A stretch of DNA of 64,000 nucleotides from Bacteroidaceae bacterium. Lineage in GTDB: Bacteria; Bacteroidota; Bacteroidia; Bacteroidales; Bacteroidaceae. The notes under the pieces were generated by a model, which saw only the letters and a program-made list of their open reading frames with translations, was not told the origin of the DNA and did not search any database. The position numbers and the translations under genes are program-made. Positions 34,928 to 44,751 of the stretch are shown one piece after another. Within the stretch, counting starts at the first letter, position 1. Each line of letters starts with the position of its first letter. The DNA is taken from positions 185,117 through 249,116 of the forward strand of contig CABIVS010000009.1 of NCBI GenBank assembly GCA_902362375.1. Direction: 5' to 3'.

Positions 34928-35905
34928 ATGGGAAGACTGATACAAATCGCGGCCTCGACTTTGTTGAGCGGAGGCATACTCAACCACGGTTCGCTTGGCG
35001 GATACATCAGCAACGCCACGCGTCTGGCGTTGGGCATGGGGCTTGCCGAATTGCAGGACGGGCAGGTACATTACTTCTCCAGGCACCATGACCTGCTCAA
35101 ACGGGCAGCCATACAGGTTGCCTCGCAGACGGCTTACGGGTTGCTACGTTCCTATCCCCGATACCTCAAATACTGGGAACAGCAGGTGCGGGACAAATAT
35201 CTTCAGACACAGTCGCAGTCCAGCCTTGCGAACAAGACCGGACAGTACTACCAGCTCATCAGGGAACAGCAGGCGGTGGCGCAGAAGAAAAACCATATCG
35301 ATTCCATCGTCGGCCGGACAGTGGCGGATTTTCTGGAACTGTCCATATCAGAGGAGGGGAAGTATTATGACAACAGCGAGTGCAAGGTTTTGCCGAACAG
35401 CCGGTATGGACTGGTGACATTCGTGGACCTGGGACCGCAGGTACAGGTCAGCAGCCGGAACAATATCCTGCTGACCCGGGTACAGGGGCGGGACTATACC
35501 CGCAAGGAATATATATCCGGGGGTGACCTCGAGATTACCATCAACGGCAAGATCACCTCCAAATACCCGGACGTGTATCCCGAGGCGGAAGTGTCCAAGT
35601 TTATCAGGCTGGTACAATACAAGGGTGTCATCGATTGCGACAACACGGTATTGCGCCAGTTCAACATTTCACGGTTGATTATACAGGGCTATACCTTACA
35701 GCCTACGGATTGCCGGAACGTGCAGCCGTATTCGCTGAACTGTGTCGCCGTGGAGCCATCGGAAGCCGTGGAACTGAAACTGGCGGAACAGGAAAAGGTG
35801 GACACGGCCATCAAGCACACGAACAAGTGGATCAAGTATGTTAAATTCGGTACGGAGGTCATCGACCCCGCCTCGTTGCTTAAACTGACACGTTTATGGG
35901 TATAG
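34928..35905 (+). CDS. Tail protein (DUF6046-like), 325 aa
   Basis: The start has a good AAGGA sequence just upstream. The protein has a hydrophobic N-terminus (IAASTLLSGGIL), a middle helical part and a beta-rich C-terminal domain with RDYTRKEYISGGDLEITING, which I associate with a tail family of Bacteroides phages. Its place between the tape measure and hub suggests a role at the tail-baseplate connection. It overlaps the next gene by 10 nt. Confidence 0.65.
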   Translation: MGRLIQIAASTLLSGGILNHGSLGGYISNATRLALGMGLAELQDGQVHYFSRHHDLLKRAAIQVASQTAYGLLRSYPRYLKYWEQQVRDKYLQTQSQSSLANKTGQYYQLIREQQAVAQKKNHIDSIVGRTVADFLELSISEEGKYYDNSECKVLPNSRYGLVTFVDLGPQVQVSSRNNILLTRVQGRDYTRKEYISGGDLEITINGKITSKYPDVYPEAEVSKFIRLVQYKGVIDCDNTVLRQFNISRLIIQGYTLQPTDCRNVQPYSLNCVAVEPSEAVELKLAEQEKVDTAIKHTNKWIKYVKFGTEVIDPASLLKLTRLWV

Positions 35906-37221
35906 CTGCAATGGATATCCTCTGCTGTCGCATCACCATCGGGGATGCCGACCCATCCAATCCGATGAGGATACAGAACGGCGTGGAGATTACGGAAGTC
36001 CAGTCGCTCGAAATCAACGAGAGTTACAAGAAGCTGATCGGAACGGCCAAAGTGATATTCCCGAAAGGGTCGGTATGCCGCTCCACGATTATCGGGAACG
36101 TGACATTGGAGGGCAAGGACGTGTCGAGGATAACGACGGAGGTGATGCAGGACGGTGTCATCATCGAGAAACGCAGCGCGCAGCGTCTGGTTGACGAGAC
36201 GACATTCAAGGTCGGACAGCGCATCAATATCAAGCTGGGCTACAACGGCGTGCTGAAAAATATGTTCGACGGATACATTACCGGATACAATTCGGACAGC
36301 ACGCTGGAAATCCAGTGTGAGAATATGGCCTACAAACTCAAACTGAAACAGGCACCTCATTTCGAGACCCCGGCGAAAGGGACGACGGTGAACGAGGTGC
36401 TGGAAGGCAAGTATAATATCCTGAAAGATACCGGCTTCAGGATACACTCGGATACGAAGCGGTTTGAGATACATATCGGCAAGGTAAAGGTCACGGACAA
36501 CTTCACGGTAGCGGATATCCTTTCCGAATGGTCGAAGTACAAGGTCTACTGTTTTTTAAAATACGATGCCGATGATGACGGGGCCATACCGTCCATTGCC
36601 GTCGGGCGTCCTTATTCGTCCAGCAAGGCTCAGCCGGTATTCCCGGAGGATGAATCGACAGGACCGTACAGGATATACTTCAACGAGCATGTGGCGCAGA
36701 GCAACCTGAAAGTGGTCAAGACCGATCCGAAGTTTTTGGCGGTGACGGGCAAGGCACTCGGGACGGATGAAAAATTCTTTGAGGTGACAGTACGCATGAA
36801 TCCTGAATACGACCCGGCGACGCCGGGCAGCAAGGAGTTTCAGACGGTCAATGCCACGCAGATTTCAAAAAAGACGCACAAAGTAACGGGCAACACGACG
36901 GCATCAGGAGCGAAGACCAGGACCAAGGTGGATTTATCCACATATACCATCGTACCATATATGTCACCTCATGTCGGAATCAATTCCGACCGGCTTGTAG
37001 AAGAGACGACGGAATACTTTCGGAATTACAATCTGAACGGAATCACCGGCAATGTGACAGTATTCGGGGATTTCGGACTGTCTCCTGCCGTACAGGTGGA
37101 ACTGATCGACTACCGTAATCCTTCCAAGAACGGCGTATACCTCGTGGAAGAGGTAACGACTACTTTCGGGGTGGGTGGATACAGGCAACAACTGAGTATT
37201 CCGTATAAAATTAGGAAATAA
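35896..37221 (+). CDS. Baseplate hub protein (gpD-like)
   Basis: The 441-residue protein begins MGIAAMDILCCRITIGDADP and contains LEINESYKKLIGTAKVIFP. It has the repeated beta structure of phage late-control-D hub proteins, with AVQVELIDYRNPSKNGVYLV near the end. Hub proteins form the centre of the baseplate on which the spike sits. A start at 35911 is also possible. The gene is followed by an inserted leftward cargo gene. Confidence 0.75.
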   Translation: MGIAAMDILCCRITIGDADPSNPMRIQNGVEITEVQSLEINESYKKLIGTAKVIFPKGSVCRSTIIGNVTLEGKDVSRITTEVMQDGVIIEKRSAQRLVDETTFKVGQRINIKLGYNGVLKNMFDGYITGYNSDSTLEIQCENMAYKLKLKQAPHFETPAKGTTVNEVLEGKYNILKDTGFRIHSDTKRFEIHIGKVKVTDNFTVADILSEWSKYKVYCFLKYDADDDGAIPSIAVGRPYSSSKAQPVFPEDESTGPYRIYFNEHVAQSNLKVVKTDPKFLAVTGKALGTDEKFFEVTVRMNPEYDPATPGSKEFQTVNATQISKKTHKVTGNTTASGAKTRTKVDLSTYTIVPYMSPHVGINSDRLVEETTEYFRNYNLNGITGNVTVFGDFGLSPAVQVELIDYRNPSKNGVYLVEEVTTTFGVGGYRQQLSIPYKIRK

Positions 37222-37230
37222 GATTTACCG

Positions 37231-38421
37231 TTATTCAACAGGAGGAATTTCTATCAATGGTTCTTCGTTTATTACCTTGATAATATTCGGAAGTTCGCTA
37301 TTGTATTTATCGTCAGTAGAGCAATCAAAACCTTTTCTTCCACTAATGAAATCCGGTGTCGAAGTTTCAAAAGACCCTTTGCGTACAACCGGTATAAATT
37401 TAGTGGTTCCCTGATTGTTATATATTTCATGTGATATTATACCCCCTTCATAAGCGGCACCTCCTTTACCGGATTCAGCTTTCTCTTTATACTTTGGAGT
37501 CAGAATGCACAGAACTTTAGTTGCCTTACGGATGCTTTCAAGCATAAATTTAGGCAAGTCAGTTCCATGAGGTTGATACTGGTCTATTTGAGCATCAATC
37601 CCTCGTCTTCGCAAATCTTTGGCGAAAGTTTGAATCCAATTCATAAAGACATTGTCTTCTACCTCCCACGCATACGAAATCAACACAAACGGCTTGTTTT
37701 TATTCACAATTGGTTCTTCCGCCACTTTATTGAGAATTTCAGGCAGAGGCGTATTATCGATTGTAGGAATGTCTACATCTGCCCAAGGATTCAAAGCTTC
37801 TTGTATCGCATCTTTTGGAGTATTCATTAGCAGCAGCCTGTTTATTTTGATAGACAAATCTTTGAGGAATTTTTGTACATCATTCTCATCAAGAGCTAAA
37901 AATAAAGTCCTATACCATTTAATTCTTGATGTAAATTCTTCCTTTTCCCGCAATTCTGCCATATATTCCCCATATGTATGAGGTAACGACAATGTTGTTA
38001 AATATGGCCTGATTGTATTATAAAACAATGGTCCATCTACATACAGCGGCGCATAATCATTTTCTTTGTTCGATCCGATAATATTCCAAAGCTGTTCATA
38101 TATATCTGATCTACTGGTCTCTTTTTCATAAATTGTCCGCTCAAGGGAAATTTTAGGAATAACACACTCTCCCCCATTTATAACATCGGCACCATTCTCC
38201 GTAAGAGCTATAAAATCTCTATCTTTTAAGTAGAGATAGCCATTATCAATGAGGGTATTTACCAGGAAATACAATATACCCAATTGATTACGAGTAAATT
38301 GCTTTTCAGCTGCAAATCTAAAATTTCTGAGCATGTTACCTTGCCCGGCTTTAAAGCATCTTGATTTTTGAAAGAAATCAAATATATATGTAATATAGGA
38401 TTCTAAAATTTCTTGTTTCAT
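37231..38421 (-). CDS. SEFIR-domain protein, likely standalone defence effector
   Basis: The ATG at 38421 is preferred because a -7 box ends at 38442. Of 396 residues, about 240-375 form a SEFIR domain: PFVLISYAWEVEDNVFMNWI, then GIDAQIDQYQPHGTDLPKFM and ATKVLCILTPKYKEKA. SEFIR domains are TIR relatives that in bacteria act as NAD-consuming or signalling effectors against phages. The first 230 residues are helical and unlike known sensors. The gene is AT-rich, lies opposite to the virion genes and stands alone between the hub and spike genes, so it is imported cargo. Confidence 0.8.
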   Translation of the reverse strand: MKQEILESYITYIFDFFQKSRCFKAGQGNMLRNFRFAAEKQFTRNQLGILYFLVNTLIDNGYLYLKDRDFIALTENGADVINGGECVIPKISLERTIYEKETSRSDIYEQLWNIIGSNKENDYAPLYVDGPLFYNTIRPYLTTLSLPHTYGEYMAELREKEEFTSRIKWYRTLFLALDENDVQKFLKDLSIKINRLLLMNTPKDAIQEALNPWADVDIPTIDNTPLPEILNKVAEEPIVNKNKPFVLISYAWEVEDNVFMNWIQTFAKDLRRRGIDAQIDQYQPHGTDLPKFMLESIRKATKVLCILTPKYKEKAESGKGGAAYEGGIISHEIYNNQGTTKFIPVVRKGSFETSTPDFISGRKGFDCSTDDKYNSELPNIIKVINEEPLIEIPPVE

Positions 38422-38441
38422 AAGTAATATCATTGTCTTTG

Positions 38442-38449
38442 CAAAAGTA
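38442..38449 (-). promoter_or_regulatory. -7 box of the SEFIR gene
   Basis: Leftward TACTTTTG fits the TAnnTTTG element and is 20 nt upstream of the chosen ATG at 38421. It lies in the 80-nt gap before the next virion gene, so the SEFIR gene carries its own promoter. Confidence 0.55.
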
Positions 38450-38502
38450 CAAAATAATTGGCAACCAATAAACTATGCTCCTCCTATTCTTTCAAAAAAC
38501 TC

Positions 38503-39393
38503 ATGTCTTCAGACAAATCCAACCAGTTGCTTATCCGTGAGGCTATCCGCAAGATAGCCTTGGGACGGAGTATGGAGCGTATCAATCTGGCTCCCGGAGG
38601 CATGTCCGGTATCGGTACGGCCCGCATGATACACGGCTATGTCGCCAAGATACACGACAACCCCTCGGACGAGGAGTTTTCCGACTACGGCGGTACCATT
38701 GATGTCGGCGAGTACCCGGACGAGACGGCCTCCGCCGAACCTGTTATCCATAAAGGCGTGTTGCTCTCGGCCGCCACCAACAGCGAAGGCGGCTTCCTGA
38801 TCGTCCCCGCACTTTTTTCCGACGTGACCATCTTCATGGATGCCGCCACCCGTTATGCCTATGTGGTTAACTTCTCCCATGTGGATATCCTGCGGCTCAA
38901 TGCCCGCACGGAAACCGTCATCGGCGTGACCGAAATGGAGGAACTGGATCCGGAAAACGACTCTTCCCCGGACTACGACGAACTGGAAACCACCGGTAAC
39001 GAGACCTCCACCCACTATACGCCGACGGCCGTCACAACAACCGTTAGGAATGACAAGGACAAGGAAGCGACAACCGTTATCGATGCGGAAAGCATCACGC
39101 ATACGGTGGACAAGTCTGAAGTCAGACAGACAGCAGATAAAGTGGTACAAAAGGTCAATTCCACGACCGTTGCCGTTGCCGACAACAAGGTGACGCTCGG
39201 TGACGAGAATGCCACCGAGCCGCTGGTTCTGGGTAATGAGCTTGCCCGGCTGATGCTCGACTTCCTGACGGAATGTTCGAAAATCATGACTCCCACACTG
39301 ATGGGCACGATGTCGCCGATCAATATGCCGAACTTCATCTCGCTGACATCACGTATCCAGAAATTTCTTTCCAAGACCAGCTATACCAAATGA
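38503..39393 (+). CDS. Baseplate spike-like protein, 296 aa
   Basis: The start at 38503 (MSSDKSNQLLIREAI) is preferred over a TTG at 38458 inside the cargo promoter. An N-terminal OB-like beta domain (GTARMIHGYVAKIHD) is followed by a Thr/Glu/Asp-rich repetitive stretch (about 155-225), then a helical C-terminus. This resembles spike or spike-chaperone proteins after the hub. The end overlaps the next gene (ATGA). Confidence 0.6.
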   Translation: MSSDKSNQLLIREAIRKIALGRSMERINLAPGGMSGIGTARMIHGYVAKIHDNPSDEEFSDYGGTIDVGEYPDETASAEPVIHKGVLLSAATNSEGGFLIVPALFSDVTIFMDAATRYAYVVNFSHVDILRLNARTETVIGVTEMEELDPENDSSPDYDELETTGNETSTHYTPTAVTTTVRNDKDKEATTVIDAESITHTVDKSEVRQTADKVVQKVNSTTVAVADNKVTLGDENATEPLVLGNELARLMLDFLTECSKIMTPTLMGTMSPINMPNFISLTSRIQKFLSKTSYTK

Positions 39394-41078
39394 GCGTACA
39401 ACTGCATCCCGATATAGAAACCCTCGACAAGGAGAGCCTGTGCTATTCCATCTATGCACAGCTGTACCATAACTTTTTCAATGCCCAGCAGAAAAAGGAC
39501 GACGAGCATCCTTACGGCATCGAGGAAGGCGACGAGACCAGCCTGAGACTGAAGAATACCGCTTACGGTTTTGCATCCGCCATTGCCGGAGCCGTTACGG
39601 GAGAAGGCGGTTCCGGAAGCGGTGGCTTGCTGTTGGATTACCTGAAGAAATCGGGCGGTGACATGACCGGCAAGCTCAGTGCCAATTACGGTTTCGAAGC
39701 CGGCATTGGAAACACCCGTATCCTGGAAACCTATTCGCAGGACATTACCGATCCGGAAGGTGTGGTAACTGCCATCGAGTACGGTATCAGGATTACCGGC
39801 AACCTGAAAGTCGGGGGCGACAGCCTGCATATCGGCGGCAGGCAGTTGCTCCGTTACGACGCGGACAAGGCCACCGCTACAATCAACGCTTCCCATATAG
39901 ACTTTCTGGATGCGACGGTACATTCCAAAGGGGCATGGATTATCGGGGACGAGGATACAGGAATATCCATCTCCCCGACACGGCTGGCCGTGGGCGGGCA
40001 GGATGTCTATCATCGTGGCAACGCCAATACGGACACGGTGGATTGGACGATGCGGGACGGCATGGTGAGACGGAATCTGACGGTGCGAGGGAGTACGGTC
40101 ATGGATGGCGGACTGAAAGCCTTGCAAGGCGTGGAACTGGGCGACAAAGGGAAATGTCTGCTTTCGTTTTCGGAAGAGGATGTCGCGCTCGGCGGGTTCC
40201 TCTCGTTCCTGGACGGATTCGGCATCCGGATCGGAGATGTTCCCGTACTGCTCTGTACCGACAAGGACAAGATACAGTTCGGGAGTATCGGCGGTGACCT
40301 TCTTTTAGGCGGCGACCATACCCCGAAGATACGCCTGTTCTCCGGCATATCGGACGTGGACGGCGAGTGTCTGATGCTTTCCCCTTACGGAAAGGCTTGT
40401 TTTCCGGGCTCGCTGACTGTCCGCCACAACTACGGCGCCGACCTGCTCTCCTCATACCGGGTAGACACTTCCGATGAAGGTATCGTTATCCACAAGCGCT
40501 TGCGGATGGGCACAGCAGAGGGATTTATGTTCACAGGCGACAGGGAGCGCGTATCGCTTTCTTCCGAGGTAATCTACGAGGAAGAGGACGTAAGGACGGC
40601 TATCCCTCACAGCACGGATTTTTCACACCGTCCGTCCGTGAGCTGTTATGCCCCGCAGAACCGTCACAGCGAATCGTTCCATATCCGCACCGATGCCGAT
40701 TTCGTTACGGTCGCTGTTCCGTTGGAAGCAGCCGGGCATATCGGAATCCATGCGTCGCCCACCCGGATTACTGACAGAATCCTATACTTGACAGAGGCGT
40801 TACGCCTGCAAGCGGTGGAGGACGGTATCCGGCATTACGGAAACAGCGTCTTTACCGGGTCGCTCTCTTCGGAGTTCTTTTCCCCGGGCCTTTCCGGAAG
40901 CGGATGGGCTGTCCGCCGGAACCGGACGACAGGAGGCGTCTCCGCCACATTCGACGAGGTGGTGGCCCGCCGTAAGTTCCGCGCCTATGAGTTCGAGGTC
41001 GAAAAGACTTCGGTAACCAACGGTTCCTTCTGGATCAGCGACAGCTGTTCGGGAGACACCGTGGAAAAACTGTCATAA
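39390..41078 (+). CDS. Tail fibre-type structural protein, 562 aa
   Basis: The start at 39390 overlaps the previous stop. The N-terminus is helical. The body has beta-rich repeats (KGAWIIGDEDTGISISPTRL). The end, SGWAVRRNRTTGGVSATFDE and then YEFEVEKTSVTNGSFWISDS, is a pattern found at the C-terminus of Bacteroides phage tail proteins. It probably belongs to the baseplate or side fibres. Confidence 0.65.
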   Translation: MSVQLHPDIETLDKESLCYSIYAQLYHNFFNAQQKKDDEHPYGIEEGDETSLRLKNTAYGFASAIAGAVTGEGGSGSGGLLLDYLKKSGGDMTGKLSANYGFEAGIGNTRILETYSQDITDPEGVVTAIEYGIRITGNLKVGGDSLHIGGRQLLRYDADKATATINASHIDFLDATVHSKGAWIIGDEDTGISISPTRLAVGGQDVYHRGNANTDTVDWTMRDGMVRRNLTVRGSTVMDGGLKALQGVELGDKGKCLLSFSEEDVALGGFLSFLDGFGIRIGDVPVLLCTDKDKIQFGSIGGDLLLGGDHTPKIRLFSGISDVDGECLMLSPYGKACFPGSLTVRHNYGADLLSSYRVDTSDEGIVIHKRLRMGTAEGFMFTGDRERVSLSSEVIYEEEDVRTAIPHSTDFSHRPSVSCYAPQNRHSESFHIRTDADFVTVAVPLEAAGHIGIHASPTRITDRILYLTEALRLQAVEDGIRHYGNSVFTGSLSSEFFSPGLSGSGWAVRRNRTTGGVSATFDEVVARRKFRAYEFEVEKTSVTNGSFWISDSCSGDTVEKLS

Positions 41079-41081
41079 TCC

Positions 41082-43349
41082 ATGTCCGTATTCCGTTATC
41101 CGACATACAAGATCCGTATTGCCCCCGACTCGCAGAAGACACAGGGACTGCAAGCCGGGGATATCATCCGCAGGCAATATGCCGAACGGGAGCGTACCGT
41201 CTATTCGCTGATGTGCGTGACAGAAACCGGAACGGAGCTTGTCGGAGACAAGGACGCCCCTTATTTCATCGGGGCATTGCTGGACGGGGACGAACCGCAG
41301 GGCGGTGAACTGCTGGACTTCGTGCGGATTACCAACCTGTTCGATACGGCACGTAGCGGCGCCTTGTACCTGACGGCTTCTGACAGCGATTCACCCTATA
41401 TGGATGTCATCGACGGCATGGCGACCGAACGCTCCCTGTGCTATCCCGTCATGGACGGAGGCATGGCGGGAGTGCCGGACAAGTCCAGGTACGCCGTTTA
41501 TGGCAGCATGCTGCAAACGGAATATCTGGATGCCGATTCGGAAGCGACACGCATTGTCCGCATTATCCGCAACGCGGAACCGGCAGGAAACGCTTCCTTC
41601 GGGCTGATGCTGACATTGGAAGAACCGGTCGGATACCCGGAGCGCCTGCTGGTATCGTTCAAGGTCAGGTCTTCCAAAACATCAGGTTCCGTACCGATCC
41701 GATTCGGCTATACGAACCGTGAAAAGACGGATGCGGAAGATGAAATCTCCATCGGCCGGGAATGGAAGTACAAGTTATGGGTCATCACCGTGGATTACCC
41801 GGCACAGTACAGCCGGAGCCTGTTTCTTGACCTGACATCAAGCCTGGCCTCCGAGGGGGACTGGTGCGAGGTCGCCGACCTGAACATTGTTCGTCTTGCC
41901 TCCGTATCCGCTTTCAGCGAGGCGAGCAAGGCCCGTGTGGGAAAGGTCAGCGGCATCATCGATCCGGTCTTCGGCATGTTGGATGGTTACGGGGCCTATT
42001 TCCAGAATCTCTATGCCACACGCAATGTCAATATAGCCGGCACGCTTACCGCGGGAGACGAGAACGGTTTTTCAAGCACGTTTTATGTGGGCAAAATCCA
42101 CAAGAATGTCATACCCGACAGCCTGTCCTGCCGGTTCAGCCATTCGGAAGAGCTGGATGAAACATCTCCCGCCGGACTCGGGCGGTGTGTACGGATAGCC
42201 GGAGACAGTCTTCTTGGTGCGCAAAGTGCCGCCTGGCGGGAGGCTCATACAGGAGTCTGTTATTGTTTCTCAGTCTGGATAAAAGCGGAAGATACGGCAG
42301 CCATCCGGTTCTATCAGGATGAACATCTTGTCGGTGATCGGACGGTGGCTGCCGGTAAAGGATGGGTCCGTTATAATGTCCCGTTCCTCATACGCGGGTC
42401 AGATTCCCCCGTCATGTGTCTCGGCATTGCCGCTTCCGTCCCCCTGTCGTTGTCCGCCCCTCAATTGGAGGCCGGAAGGAACGTGACCCCCTATCAGGCG
42501 ACCGATGAAGCCTTGTCCTACACGGACGATTACGGTGCCTGGTTCAATAAGGGAGGTATCGGGGGTACCATACAGAATCCCCTGTTGCGGCTGAACGAAG
42601 ACGGCTCGATCGTTTCACGGGACGGTTCTTTCGTCATCCATCCGGACGGGACGGGCCATTTCGCCTCGGGACGGTTCAAGTGGGGCAAGGATACCATCGA
42701 ACTGCGCGATGTGACCATCCGCTGGGAAGACCTCGATGAGGAGGCGCAGGAACTGCTCAAGCCCCGTTCCGTCTCCCTGACAGGCGGCACGGCGTTCCAT
42801 TTCAAGGACGAGCTTTCAGGCGCATGCGAGCCGGAGAATATCCCGCTTGTGGCGACCGAATACAATTTCGAGCCGGAAAGTCGGCAGTGGGAATACCTTG
42901 CCGTTGACGGCATATGGAAAGATGCCGGATGCAATGCCGCCGTATTTGAAATGACACCCCCGTTTCATGGCTGGGAAGGGCGCGACGTGCTGACCCTCCG
43001 CTACACGGCAACATACCGTAATGAAAAAATCAGTGCGACCCATACCTTTTTCAAACTTTACGACGGATCTCCCTCCTATACTGTTTATGTGGAGTCTGAA
43101 AACGGCACGACATTCCGCAACGGAATCGTCTCGACGGTACTCCGTGCCAGGGTGTACAGGGGCGGTGAAGAGATTACATCGCTCATTCCCGACGGCAATT
43201 TCCGCTGGATACGGACGAGCCGCGATACGGAGAGTGACAGGATATGGAACGCCGCACCGCGTTACGGCAGGGAGATAGAGATAACCGGCGGGGACGTGTG
43301 GCGCAAGGCCGTTTTCGATTGCGAAGTGGAAATAACAAATAACCGATAA
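41082..43349 (+). CDS. Large baseplate/tail protein with C-terminal Ig-like domain, 755 aa
   Basis: The protein starts MSVFRYPTYKIRIAPDSQKT. It has several beta-rich domains, including a carbohydrate-binding-like part (about 330-470). The C-terminus, RARVYRGGEEITSLIPDGNF and then FDCEVEITNNR, is an Ig-like domain. A similar domain ends the next protein. No enzyme motif is seen. The gene is the partner of the 562-aa gene before it. Confidence 0.6.
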   Translation: MSVFRYPTYKIRIAPDSQKTQGLQAGDIIRRQYAERERTVYSLMCVTETGTELVGDKDAPYFIGALLDGDEPQGGELLDFVRITNLFDTARSGALYLTASDSDSPYMDVIDGMATERSLCYPVMDGGMAGVPDKSRYAVYGSMLQTEYLDADSEATRIVRIIRNAEPAGNASFGLMLTLEEPVGYPERLLVSFKVRSSKTSGSVPIRFGYTNREKTDAEDEISIGREWKYKLWVITVDYPAQYSRSLFLDLTSSLASEGDWCEVADLNIVRLASVSAFSEASKARVGKVSGIIDPVFGMLDGYGAYFQNLYATRNVNIAGTLTAGDENGFSSTFYVGKIHKNVIPDSLSCRFSHSEELDETSPAGLGRCVRIAGDSLLGAQSAAWREAHTGVCYCFSVWIKAEDTAAIRFYQDEHLVGDRTVAAGKGWVRYNVPFLIRGSDSPVMCLGIAASVPLSLSAPQLEAGRNVTPYQATDEALSYTDDYGAWFNKGGIGGTIQNPLLRLNEDGSIVSRDGSFVIHPDGTGHFASGRFKWGKDTIELRDVTIRWEDLDEEAQELLKPRSVSLTGGTAFHFKDELSGACEPENIPLVATEYNFEPESRQWEYLAVDGIWKDAGCNAAVFEMTPPFHGWEGRDVLTLRYTATYRNEKISATHTFFKLYDGSPSYTVYVESENGTTFRNGIVSTVLRARVYRGGEEITSLIPDGNFRWIRTSRDTESDRIWNAAPRYGREIEITGGDVWRKAVFDCEVEITNNR

Positions 43350-43355
43350 TCTATT

Positions 43356-44666
43356 ATGGCAGTAAAAGTAGCCCGCGGGCAGGTCACCATCATCGACCAG
43401 AACGACGCGGTATCGTTGCAGGCATTCATCGGCTCCTCGCAGCCCCTGACACAGGTGTACAACAGAGACAACAATGCCTATGCCCCTTCGTGGGCGGCTT
43501 CTCCCTATCTGGTACTTACCCCTTCGCTCTTCGTCAGCGGTCAGGCGGCGACCGACCAGATCACCTCGGTAGGCAATGCCGCGACGCTTACGGCAGGCGT
43601 GAAGAGCGGCTCGGCCAAGTGGTACAAGAACGGTACGGCGATCGTCTCCGGACAGGACAGCTGCACCATCGGCGCGGCATCGGCCAAGTATGCCCTTACC
43701 GTCAAAGCCAACCACATGACCGTTTCCGCTCCGCAAGTGCGTTATACTTTCGAGGCGGTTTACATCGACGCCAACGGGCTGGAGATTCCGTTCCGGGCGG
43801 AGATTCAGTTCACGCAGCACCTGAACGCCGGAGCGATGATCGCCGCCGTGGCGTATGCACCCGACGGCATCGTATTCAAGAACGACGAGGTGGCGACGCT
43901 CAGGGCGCATTGCGACCTGTGGCGCGGAGCCTCTATCGACACGACGAACGTCACCTACGCGTGGGGCATCAAGGATTCGGCGGTATTCGCGGGCACGACA
44001 CTGACAGCTGCCGCGGCAGCCGGAGCCACGACCATAACGGTCGCTTCGGTAATGAACATGGAGGCGGGAGGCAGGATAACCATAGGATCGGCACAGTACA
44101 CCATTTCGGCAGTCAACGCCTCCACGAAGGTCGTGACGCTGACCTCCGCACTGAGTGCCGCAGCCGCATCGGGAGCCGCCGTTTCGTGTCCCTACTACAA
44201 CTCCATGCTGGGTGCCGGCTGGGCATGCCTTACCTCGACCAATCCTCGGGGCGTGACGGCAGGCTGGACGACAAACGAAATCACGATTACGGCAGATGCC
44301 GTTCTCAACTTCGAGACCTTCAAGTGCGCCATCAAGGATACGGACACCTCGGCGGGCAACGCCTCGGCGAACAAGGTCGTCTGCGACATCATCTCCTTCA
44401 CGGATATGTCCGACCCCATCACGGTTGATCTGGTCAGCCAGAAGGGGTTCACCATCAAGAACAACGGCAATGACGTGGATGCCAAAGCCGTGTTATACAG
44501 GGGCGGTGAGGAAATCGACACGGGCGGGACAGCTTATACCTATACATGGAAACTGTGGAACTCTGCCGGGACTTCCGTCGTGAAGACCTACACGGGAAAA
44601 TCCATCACGGTCTCGAAAGCCGATGTGACGGGGAAAGGCGTGCTGATGTGCGAGGTATCGAAATAA
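43356..44666 (+). CDS. Tail fibre-type protein with ARGQxTI N-terminus and Ig-like C-terminus
   Basis: The 436-residue protein begins MAVKVARGQVTIIDQNDAVS. Its first residues resemble those of the large fibre at 56737 (ARGQATIYVQKDG), so the two may dock to the same site. The middle has Ala/Thr-rich beta structure (TTLTAAAAAGATTITVAS). The C-terminus carries an Ig-like domain (AKAVLYRGGEEIDTGGTAYT). The B12 cargo island lies directly after this gene. Confidence 0.6.
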   Translation: MAVKVARGQVTIIDQNDAVSLQAFIGSSQPLTQVYNRDNNAYAPSWAASPYLVLTPSLFVSGQAATDQITSVGNAATLTAGVKSGSAKWYKNGTAIVSGQDSCTIGAASAKYALTVKANHMTVSAPQVRYTFEAVYIDANGLEIPFRAEIQFTQHLNAGAMIAAVAYAPDGIVFKNDEVATLRAHCDLWRGASIDTTNVTYAWGIKDSAVFAGTTLTAAAAAGATTITVASVMNMEAGGRITIGSAQYTISAVNASTKVVTLTSALSAAAASGAAVSCPYYNSMLGAGWACLTSTNPRGVTAGWTTNEITITADAVLNFETFKCAIKDTDTSAGNASANKVVCDIISFTDMSDPITVDLVSQKGFTIKNNGNDVDAKAVLYRGGEEIDTGGTAYTYTWKLWNSAGTSVVKTYTGKSITVSKADVTGKGVLMCEVSK

Positions 44667-44689
44667 ACGACATGTCTTACAACGAATAC

Positions 44690-44720
44690 GAGGGTGCCAA
44701 ATACTTTTTGGGACACCCTC
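44690..44720. terminator. Inverted repeat at left edge of the B12 island
   Basis: GAGGGTG (44690-44696) and CACCCTC (44714-44720) pair between the convergent tail gene and btuD. No U-run follows on either strand, so if it terminates it would be weak or Rho-assisted. It marks the left limit of the cargo island. Confidence 0.45.
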
Positions 44721-44751
44721 ATTGCGTCTGACGTGTTTCCCGACAGGAAAG

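Noticed and set aside
42816..43910. Leftward 364-codon open frame
   Set aside because: Antisense shadow spanning the border of two well-supported tail genes.
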